Of a stretch of 40,465 nt of DNA, positions 1 to 4,880 are shown piece after piece (the first letter of the stretch is position 1; each line of letters starts with the position of its first letter). Origin of the DNA: Pseudomonadota bacterium. GTDB lineage: Bacteria > Desulfobacterota > SM23-61. The translations under genes and the position numbers were made by a program. Where the stretch lies: assembly GCA_018819135.1 (NCBI GenBank), contig JAHJQK010000196.1, positions 1 through 40,465 of the forward strand. Direction: 5' to 3'. The notes beneath the pieces were generated by a model. It made no database searches. It saw nothing but the letters and a program-made list of their open reading frames with translations, and had not been told where the DNA came from.

Positions 1-8
1 GGAAAAAC

Positions 9-197
9 ATGTTAGGGGTAAAAAAAGAAGTTATCAAAATGATCCAATCTTTACCAGATGAAGTCACAATTGACGACATTATGGCAGAATTGTATTTCAA
101 ATTGCAGGTTGATGCTGGCTTAAAGGAACTTGATGAGGGGGAGGGTATCCCTCATGAAGAAGTTGAAAAACGGATATCAAAATGGCTCTCAAGGTAA
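9..197 (+). CDS. Antitoxin-like small protein of a type II TA module
   Basis: This 62-residue acidic protein resembles the short antitoxin-type proteins that precede RelE/ParE toxins. It is predicted to be helical, carries a cluster of Glu/Asp in the middle (DEGEGIPHEEVEK) and ends in a basic SKWLSR. The ATG follows a GGAAAAAC Shine-Dalgarno-like stretch at the window edge. Its stop codon lies inside the next reading frame, which opens with MALKVKWSP, a typical RelE/ParE toxin beginning. That overlap is the hallmark of an antitoxin-toxin pair, so I call it an antitoxin. The partner is truncated after 15 codons, so any surviving role would be as an orphan antitoxin or autorepressor. Upstream regulation lies outside the window. 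The family assignment rests on gene context and general appearance, not on a catalytic motif. Confidence 0.6.
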   Translation: MLGVKKEVIKMIQSLPDEVTIDDIMAELYFKLQVDAGLKELDEGEGIPHEEVEKRISKWLSR

Positions 198-229
198 AAT
201 GGTCTCCAATGGAAGGGGGACGCCCTTAA
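182..229 (+). pseudogene. Truncated RelE/ParE toxin stub
   Basis: An ATG at 182 overlaps the end of the antitoxin gene and encodes MALKVKWSPMEGGRP before a TAA. The first nine residues match the usual start of RelE/ParE toxins (a beta strand ending in WSP). The remaining roughly 80 residues of the family are absent. The sequence after the break carries a GGGGAC motif (216-221) and leads into a transposase remnant, so a mobile element probably removed or displaced the rest of the toxin. No toxin activity is expected from this stub. Confidence 0.55.
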
Positions 230-313
230 ATTATTCAATTGACATCATTTAAGGAGCACAATAAACAGAAGCTATAAAGAAAGGGGACGTAGTGAAAAAT
301 ATGCACTTTACAT

Positions 314-568
314 TTGAATGGTTTTTTGATGATGAGAGCCATGCCACTTCAAGCCAGATTAGACGCTCCTGGAACCCTGCACCATGTGATGATTCGAGGA
401 ATCAAAGGCAAGCGGATCTTTCAGGATACCCAGGACCGGAAAGACTTCGTCACTCGTTTAGGAGACCGATCTAAACAAACCGCCACCCGCATCCTGGCCT
501 GGCCGTTGCTGGGGAACCATGTTCATGGTTTTGGAGTTGAGAGTATAGGATTGCGATGGCGGACATAG
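314..568 (+). pseudogene. REP-associated (IS200-like, Y1) transposase remnant, copy A
   Basis: The 84-residue frame has the N-terminal signature of REP-associated tyrosine transposases: RLDAPGTLHHVMIRG, a KRIFxDxxDRKDFV segment, then AWPLLGNHVHGF, which contains the HUH metal-binding motif. Full-length family members have roughly 200-330 residues, with the catalytic tyrosine helix downstream. Here the frame runs out about 12 residues after HUH. The DNA just after (550-580) reads, in another frame, as the beginning of the C-terminal helix-turn-helix (IAMADIAR). The copy has therefore lost the middle of the gene and is shifted. It cannot be a working transposase. An overlapping frame at 292-474 is a shadow. 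Confidence 0.7.
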
Positions 569-639
569 CGAGGGGAGCAAAGGGGACATCCTTTAGTTTT
601 GCAGTTTAAAGATAATGGCATTTATGGCACCTATTTCAC

Positions 640-777
640 ATGCTAAGAAGATTACGAATTCACGCACCGGGGGTTTTGCATCATATCATTGTCCGGGGGA
701 TTGAGCGGGCTAAAATATTTAAGGACGACACCGACCGGATTCGTTTCCTTGTGAAAAGAGCGGCTCCAAGAATCTGA
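640..777 (+). pseudogene. REP-associated transposase remnant, copy B (N-terminal fragment)
   Basis: A 45-residue frame begins MLRRLRIHAPGVLHHIIVRG and continues ERAKIFKDDTDRIRFLVK, the N-terminal hallmark of Y1/IS200-like REP-associated transposases. It then reads RAAPRI and stops. The HUH motif, catalytic tyrosine and C-terminal domain are all missing. The DNA is only loosely similar to copies A and C, so this is a different member of the family and not a tandem duplicate. It is clearly non-functional as a transposase. Confidence 0.65.
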
Positions 778-794
778 ATTGATCCAATAGCATT

Positions 795-938
795 ATGAGA
801 GGGGATGTTGGTTATGAATTGACTTACGCCCTTCTTCGCAAAGATATAGTCGCAAGTAAGCTCGGAAACAACGTATCCCTATTCCGTAATCCGTCTTGGC
901 CTGAAAAATTACCCTTCGTTCATTCCCCCGGGAGGTGA
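795..938 (+). CDS. Small hypothetical ORF of 47 residues
   Basis: An ATG-initiated frame of 47 residues (starting MRGDVGYELTYALLRKDIV) runs between transposase remnants and ends in FVHSPGR. The composition is protein-like, with no low-complexity stretches, but I recognise no family. There is no good ribosome binding site; only AGAGGGG follows the ATG. It may be a displaced fragment of a longer gene. Immediately downstream, GGAGGTGATGTGCTAAA precedes another ATG at 948 that opens a frame of only about a dozen codons. Translation is uncertain. Confidence 0.2.
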   Translation: MRGDVGYELTYALLRKDIVASKLGNNVSLFRNPSWPEKLPFVHSPGR

Positions 939-1054
939 TGTGCTAAAATGCAGCTGGATATTCGATTTTTAATGGCTGGCTCATGATATTCTAAATATCA
1001 AAACAGAAGGAGCCTTCTCAAGTCAAGAGTGTAGGCCTATTGCCCGCGTGTCAG

Positions 1055-1087
1055 TAAGGCGCCAAGTGAGCGGCTTGTTATGCCATT
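1055..1087 (-). other. Possible half of an integron attC site
   Basis: On the minus strand, directly after the stop codon of the toxin remnant (TGA at 1088-1090), the sequence reads GGCATAACAAGCCGCTCACT and continues TGGCGCC. Gene cassettes of chromosomal integrons carry an attC at exactly this place, and attC sites often begin with a TAACAAG-type core followed by a CGCTCA-type arm. I cannot find the matching inverted second half downstream, so a complete foldable attC is not present. It is listed as a possible degenerate half site only. Confidence 0.2.
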
Positions 1088-1258
1088 TCAATGTCTGTTT
1101 TTCCAATAATCAGGATGTCGGCGCAAAGGCATTACTGCAAGAATGAAAATCTCGCCCTGCTCAATGCTATAGACAACGCCGTATGGAAAACGTTTTACAA
1201 GACAGCGTCGGACGTCTTCTTCTATGACCGGCCACGCAGTGGGGTAGGAGAAGGTCAT
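1088..1258 (-). pseudogene. RelE/ParE-family toxin with internal deletion
   Basis: The 56-residue product begins MTFSYPTAWPVIEEDVRRC and continues KRFPYGVVYSIEQGEIFILAVMPLRRHPDYW. This is the C-terminal half of a RelE/ParE toxin, including the RRxLxxRFPYG strand and the final RRHPDYW strand. Intact relatives have about 95 residues. They start with a strand like MTFxYHPEA and reach xYPTAWP only after some 40 residues. Here the start codon and first five residues appear to be joined directly to PTAWP, in frame. The ATG still overlaps the antitoxin stop codon as ATGA (1255-1258), so the original translational coupling is intact. Without the N-terminal helices the fold is probably not viable. This frame was found by reading the reverse complement. 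Confidence 0.7.
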
Positions 1259-1482
1259 TTCTCGAAGCGCTCCCGGATTTTCGCAAACACCCTATCTCCT
1301 GGAATGGCCTTCACTCGGCCAGATCGCAACTCTGCGAGTCGCCGTTTGGCAACCTTTGCCCATTCAATATCGATTTCCGCGGCAGGAGGATTTAGTGTTC
1401 GCAGCAGCGAATCAATAATCATAGCCCTTTCTTCAACAGGAAGGGACTCTGCCTCCTGTATTATTTCTTTCATCCCACGCAT
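1255..1482 (-). CDS. Addiction-module antitoxin, RelB/unstable-antitoxin family
   Basis: The 75-residue protein matches the short unstable-antitoxin family often annotated as addiction module component. An N-terminal segment ESLPVEERAMIIDSLLRTLNPP is followed by EIDIEWAKVAKRRLAEL and a C-terminal toxin-wrapping stretch (IPGDRVFAKIRERF). An AGGGGGT ribosome binding site lies 5 bases before the ATG at 1482. The stop overlaps the start of the toxin remnant (ATGA). The antitoxin is full length while its toxin lacks the N-terminal half. It would normally bind and neutralise a RelE/ParE toxin and may repress its own promoter. It could now act as a solitary anti-toxin against related toxins, which is inference. 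Confidence 0.75.
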   Translation of the reverse strand: MRGMKEIIQEAESLPVEERAMIIDSLLRTLNPPAAEIDIEWAKVAKRRLAELRSGRVKAIPGDRVFAKIRERFEK

Positions 1483-1544
1483 GATTTACCCCCTTTTTCC
1501 ATATAACTTATCACATTGACTTCCTATTGGCAATTCTGGAATGG

Positions 1545-1660
1545 GTCGCGGTAGGGACGCCAGTTGCCCAGCGCCTCCCGCACAGATCCCGGCGTGCGGG
1601 ACTACCGCACCGGGCTCTTGTCTCAGGTAATGACGCCAAGGCGTACCAACGGATAGGGAT
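1545..1660 (-). other. Possible group II intron-derived structured fragment
   Basis: Read on the minus strand, this stretch contains GAGCCCGGTGCGG, then CCGCACGCCGGGATCTGTGC, then a GCGCTGGGCAACTGGCGTCC segment and CTACCGCGA. The two halves fold into a GC-rich hairpin (1588-1614) with an alternative pairing CCCGCAC/GTGCGGG (1578-1600). From memory this resembles a conserved structured region of bacterial group II introns near the intron-encoded reverse transcriptase. No reverse transcriptase, domain V or intron boundary is visible here. If the assignment is right, it is a scrap left by a deletion. Confidence 0.3.
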
Positions 1661-1689
1661 GGCAGATACGGGTAAGAGGAATCCACCGG

Positions 1690-1945
1690 GCGATCAAGCC
1701 CTGCATCATGTGATGATTCGAGGAATCAAAGGCAAGCGGATCTTTCGGGATACCCTGGACCGGAAAGACTTTGTCACTCGCACCCGCATCCTGGCCTGGC
1801 CGTTGCTGGGAAACCATGTTTATGGATTTTGAATCGAGAGCATGGGATTGCGATGGCGGAGATAGCCAGGCATTTAGAGGTATGCACCTCGGCCATCGCC
1901 AAGGCAATTCGAAAAAAGGAGGGGGAGGATTGGGCAGATTTCTGA
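1690..1945 (+). pseudogene. REP-associated transposase remnant, copy C (N- and C-termini joined)
   Basis: This copy reads ALHHVMIRGIKGKRIFRD and then DRKDFVTRTRILAWPLLGNHVYGF, stopping at 1832. After a frame change it continues MAEIARHLEVCTSAIAKAI and RKKEGEDWADF (1853-1945), which is the C-terminal helix-turn-helix of the same transposase family. The middle of the protein, including the catalytic tyrosine region, is gone. The second HUH histidine is replaced by Tyr (NHVYG). DNA from 1699 to about 1874 is close to copy A (375-572), but 27 bases (nine codons) present in copy A are missing between TCACTCG and CACCCGC. It is non-functional. Confidence 0.7.
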
Positions 1946-2002
1946 TTCGAGAGGAAAGGGAACCGGGGACCTCTGTATCCGGGCTAATCAATCCTTCTGT
2001 AA

Positions 2003-2039
2003 AGTGTCGCTTGACAAGCGACACTCCTTAAAGTAAACT
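2003..2039 (+). promoter_or_regulatory. higBA promoter with overlapping palindromic operator
   Basis: A perfect -35 TTGACA (2011-2016) is followed by 17 bases and TAAACT as a -10 element (2034-2039). A perfect inverted repeat with 10-bp arms (AGTGTCGCTT, loop GAC, AAGCGACACT; 2003-2025) is centred on the -35. HigA-type antitoxins repress their own operons through such palindromes, so this is the likely HigA operator. The expected transcription start is about 7 bases after the -10, at or next to the higB ATG (2046). There is no Shine-Dalgarno sequence, so the message may be leaderless. Confidence 0.6.
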
Positions 2040-2045
2040 TAACTT

Positions 2046-2621
2046 ATGAAGATTCGGAACGTGGCTCATCGGGGACTGAGGCGTTTCATGCGGCAGAATG
2101 ATGTTTCCGGCTTACCCCCGTCGGTCGTAGAGAAGGTCCGTAATATTCTGACCTTCCTGCAGGAGATGGAAGATGCCCAGGAGCTCCGCGACGTCCCAAG
2201 TTGGAACGCCCACCAGCTCACCGGCGACCGCAAGGGAAGCTGGAGCCTCACCGTCACCCGTAACTGGCGGATCACCTTCCGAATCGACCAGACCGAAGGA
2301 GAAATCCTCGACCTGGATTACGAGATTACCATTGAAAGGAAACAAAAGCATGATGCGTATGGTACGCCCGGCCCACCCGGGACAGTTCATCAGGATGGAA
2401 GTGATCGAGCCTCTCGGTCTCTCCGTTACCCAGGCAGCAAAGGTTCTTGGCGTGAGCAGGCCCGCTCTCTCTGCCCTTCTCAACGCCCGCGCCGCGCTCT
2501 CGCCAGACATGGCATTGCGGATCGAGAAAGCTTTCGGCCCGAAGATGGACACGCTTCTTCGGATGCAAACCGCTTACGAGATTGCCGAGGCTCGTGGCAG
2601 GGAGGCAGACATCAAGGTTAA
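2046..2621 (+). pseudogene. higB: HigB-type toxin, frameshifted near its C-terminus
   Basis: Residues 1-93 match the HigB/RelE-like toxin family: MKIRNVAHRGLRRFM at the start, then LPPSVVEKVRNILTFL, the WNAHQLTGDRKGSWSLTVTR core and the NWRITFRI strand. The family normally ends in DYEDYH at about 92-96 residues. Here the DNA reads GATTACGAGATTACCATTGA. Adding one base after GA at 2323 restores GAT-TAC-GAR-GAT-TAC-CAT-TGA, that is DYEDYH and stop, 14 bases before the higA ATG. With the base missing, the frame runs on through higA in another frame and gives a 191-residue product with an unrelated tail. The catalytic core is intact and only the last three residues are lost. Activity is uncertain and probably impaired. 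Confidence 0.75.
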
Positions 2622-2670
2622 GCGTTACCTGGGAAAGCCACCCAGGGCCCACGACCAGGCCACACTTTAG
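2350..2670 (+). CDS. higA: HigA-family antitoxin, XRE-type HTH
   Basis: The 106-residue protein has the HigA pattern: HPGQFIRMEVIEPLGLSV, then the helix-turn-helix TQAAKVLGVSRPALSALLN, then RAALSPDMALRIEKAFG. A C-terminal helix contains RMQTAYEIAEAR. It should neutralise HigB and bind the palindrome at 2003-2025 as an autorepressor. The ATG at 2350 is preceded by AAAGGA with about 9 bases of spacing. A longer in-frame extension back to 2173 only reads through the toxin gene in a shadow frame, so I chose 2350. ATGs at 2353 and 2359 are possible alternatives. It is full length for the family. Confidence 0.85.
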   Translation: MMRMVRPAHPGQFIRMEVIEPLGLSVTQAAKVLGVSRPALSALLNARAALSPDMALRIEKAFGPKMDTLLRMQTAYEIAEARGREADIKVKRYLGKPPRAHDQATL

Positions 2671-3159
2671 GCCTGGGGTCAGGTCAATTTTCGAATTCCG
2701 GGGACACCTTACTAATTTAACCCGCAAGTTGCAGATGGAGAAGAAACCGCCGGGTTCGAGGTACAACCGAGAAGCGGACGTCCTTATGGATTTTTGAAGA
2801 ATTGCGGAGCCTGCGGCAACGATTGATTCAGAGGGCGGGGGGATTTACCTGTCCTCAAGGCTAACGAACCTTGACCTTGAGTTGTAATGAATCGGTGGAA
2901 AATGGTTTTCTGGGATTTTAAGAGGCCCTTAAAGAAGCCGCCTGATTGTAAAACAGCTGTTAATTCAATTGTATAGGAAATTCCTTTTTGGACACGGATT
3001 CACCCTCTTAGATGTTTACGATCTAACAGGGTAAACACAGATTATCAGGATAAACGAAAAAGAAAATAATCATCTGTGGTTATCTGCGAAAATCTGCGTC
3101 CTATTAAATTTAATCTCCGAACTCATAACTCCAAACTTATGACTTCTTATAGGGAAGAT
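2671..3159. other. Gene-free stretch with mobile-element border and repeat
   Basis: No convincing gene is present. Just after higA lies GGGGTCAGGTCAATTTTC and then GGGGACACCTTACTAATTTA, of the type that I recall flanking REP-associated transposases in deltaproteobacteria. A dispersed repeat follows at 2968-3103 (listed separately). A short CTCATAACTCCAAACTTATG motif at about 3120-3140 belongs to another common intergenic repeat type. A frame at 2582-2797 overlapping higA is a shadow. Confidence 0.5.
2968..3103 (+). repeat. Dispersed intergenic repeat, copy 1
   Basis: The stretch starts ATTGTATAGGAAATTCC and TTTTTGGACACGGATT, contains ACACAGATTATCAGGATAAA and ends TTATCTGCGAAAATCTGCGT CCTA. 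The same string of motifs occurs in reverse orientation at 39894-39991. This copy carries about 30 extra bases (CACCCTCTTAGATG to CAGGGTAA) not found in the other. Confidence 0.8.
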
Positions 3160-3603
3160 TCATTCTTCCTTTTTCCGGCATTCCTCGTAACCGAGGGTCA
3201 TGTTATGTAAAGCGCGATCAAAAAAGAGAATTACCCGGTTATTCAACTCCATGGCGCGCAGCAATTCGTAGGCGCTATCGTAGAAACCGGAATGCAGGAT
3301 GAATAGCCATAGATGGCGACGAAAAAGGATAAAGGAGTAAATCAGTTCCGGTAGAGGGAACCTTTCATGGCAGCGGTCCTCCCCATATTTTTTGTAATAT
3401 TTTGCCGTTTCTTCTTTGGGGGTTGAAGCACTGAGCCAGCGACTTAGGTATTTATACATGTTGCGCGCCCGCTCAAAAAGAAGTTCTTCCTGAAAGGTGT
3501 GATAAAAAGGGGTGTTAACGTTTTTCGTTACATCCTTCAACCATTGGGTTGCCAACTTATCCGCGTTTTTTTCGATCAATTCCACCAATGATTGAGAAAT
3601 CAT
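3160..3603 (-). CDS. RsbRD N-terminal-domain-like sensor protein
   Basis: This 147-residue all-helical protein resembles the RsbRD_N domain (globin-like sensor half of RsbT co-antagonists). It opens SLVELIEKNADKLATQWLKD, followed by NTPFYHTFQEELLFERA. An FPLPELIYSFILFRRHLWLF helix and ELNNRVILFFDRALHNMTLG close it. No STAS or kinase domain is attached, so it is the sensor domain alone. I chose the ATG at 3603 because AAGGAGG sits directly before it; a longer frame to 3624 lacks a site. In other bacteria such domains feed stress signalling or bind small ligands. The partner is not visible here. It lies downstream of mtnA on the same strand, separated by about 90 bases, and is probably its own unit. 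Confidence 0.6.
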   Translation of the reverse strand: MISQSLVELIEKNADKLATQWLKDVTKNVNTPFYHTFQEELLFERARNMYKYLSRWLSASTPKEETAKYYKKYGEDRCHERFPLPELIYSFILFRRHLWLFILHSGFYDSAYELLRAMELNNRVILFFDRALHNMTLGYEECRKKEE

Positions 3604-3696
3604 TTTCTCCTCCTTAGGAAACAAACGAATATTCTGAATCCTTTAATACAGGACGCTGGGTGATTGGCAGTGAATGGAAATTTTTTCCTTCCCTCC

Positions 3697-4734
3697 CTAA
3701 GCGAGTATTTTTTTTAGACCCGATTTAAAGGGTTTTTGCACGATCCCCTTTTCCGTGATGATGGCCCGAATGTACCGGCCGGGAGTTACATCGAAGGCTG
3801 GGTTTAGAACATTGACTCCCTCCGGAGTGATGCGCCGGCCGCAAAAAAAGGTCATTTCCGCTTCCGGTCTTTGTTCGATAGGAATCCCTTCTCCCTTGTC
3901 GATCGCCAGGTCCACGGTAGAAACTGGGGCCGCTACATAAAAAGGGATCCGGTGAACTTGACAAAGGCGAGCTACGGAATAGGTTCCGATTTTGTTGGCT
4001 ACATCGCCATTGGCGGCAATCCGGTCCGCTCCCACAATGGCCAAATGAATTTTCCCCTGGGCCATCAGCGCACCGGCCATATTGTCGGCGATCAATGTGC
4101 AGGGAATGTGGTCTTTCATCAGCTCCCAGGTCGTTAAGCGGGAACCCTGCAGGAACGGACGAGTTTCGTCCACAAAGACATGAATACGCTTCCCCGCTTC
4201 AACAGCAGCGCGGATGACCCCTAGGGCCGTGCCATAACCCGCTGTCGCCAGTGCTCCGGCGTTGCAGTGGGTAAGAATGGAACAACCGTCCGGGATGAGG
4301 ATCTGCCCCTGTCTACCCATTTCCCGGTTGGCGGCAACATCTTCTCTTAAGATCTGGGTGGCTTCTTTTAGGAGCTTTTCCTTTACCGCCAAGACCCCTT
4401 GCTTTTGATTTTCTTCAGCCACCCGCTTCATCCTTTCTACCGCCCATACAATATTCACGGCTGTAGGACGGGTGGCGATTAGAATTCGAGCCGTTTTGAG
4501 GATTTCCCGTCTCAGGATGGAGGGGTTCTTGGTTTTGATCTGGCGAGCGCCGAGGACCATCCCGAAAGCGGCAGCCACCCCAAGGGCTGGAGCTCCCCTG
4601 ATGATCATTTTTTTTATGGCTTTGGCCACATCCTGATAGTTGACGCATTGATAGTAAGCTTCCGTCTGGGGAAGCCGGGTCTGGTCTAAAAGGAAAAGTT
4701 TATTATTCTTCCATTCCAGGGTCTTCAAGGCCAT
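3697..4734 (-). CDS. mtnA: S-methyl-5-thioribose-1-phosphate isomerase
   Basis: This enzyme of the methionine salvage pathway converts methylthioribose-1-phosphate to methylthioribulose-1-phosphate in the cytoplasm. The 345-residue protein has the family's full length. It shows IIRGAPALGVAAAFG near residue 45, RPTAVNIVWAVERM near 89, the catalytic cysteine in THCNAGALATAGYG (Cys157), and the catalytic aspartate in VGADRIAANGDVANKIGTY (Asp237). The same fold occurs in eIF2B alpha and ribose-1,5-bisphosphate isomerase, but the cysteine and aspartate motifs favour MtnA. The site before the ATG is weak (GCAGG). No other salvage genes (mtnK, mtnB, mtnP) are in the window. It is divergent from the liv operon. 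Confidence 0.93.
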   Translation of the reverse strand: MALKTLEWKNNKLFLLDQTRLPQTEAYYQCVNYQDVAKAIKKMIIRGAPALGVAAAFGMVLGARQIKTKNPSILRREILKTARILIATRPTAVNIVWAVERMKRVAEENQKQGVLAVKEKLLKEATQILREDVAANREMGRQGQILIPDGCSILTHCNAGALATAGYGTALGVIRAAVEAGKRIHVFVDETRPFLQGSRLTTWELMKDHIPCTLIADNMAGALMAQGKIHLAIVGADRIAANGDVANKIGTYSVARLCQVHRIPFYVAAPVSTVDLAIDKGEGIPIEQRPEAEMTFFCGRRITPEGVNVLNPAFDVTPGRYIRAIITEKGIVQKPFKSGLKKILA

Positions 4735-4823
4735 GCCTGCAAGTTAACATATCAGAAAAAAGGCAGCAAGAAGAAATCGTTCCCTATCTTCTTCCCTTTG
4801 TTGAGGGACATTTTCTTTTTCTT

Positions 4824-4853
4824 TTGCCTAACTCCTTCCATTTCTGTTAATAT
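4824..4853 (+). promoter_or_regulatory. Candidate promoter of the liv operon
   Basis: TTGCCT (4824-4829), an 18-base spacer and TAATAT (4848-4853) form a sigma70-like promoter ahead of the binding-protein gene. The start codon is 28 bases downstream of the -10 and has a GGGAGGGAGGG ribosome binding site. The match is moderate and no operator is evident. Confidence 0.4.
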
Positions 4854-4880
4854 GATGTCATTTCAGTGGGAGGGAGGGAA

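Noticed and set aside
1091..1519. 142-residue plus-strand ORF
   Set aside because: It lies opposite the RelB antitoxin and ParE remnant, whose motifs, ribosome binding site and ATGA overlap are clear. It is a shadow frame.
1623..2024. 133-residue minus-strand ORF over transposase copy C
   Set aside because: It has no family features and is opposite recognisable transposase codons.
2310..2350. Programmed ribosomal frameshift at the end of higB
   Set aside because: There is no slippery heptamer or stimulatory structure at 2320-2330; a one-base deletion explains the data more simply.
2112..2552. Minus-strand 146-residue ORFs opposite higBA
   Set aside because: They are antisense to two recognised genes in a GC-rich stretch, where long antisense frames are expected.
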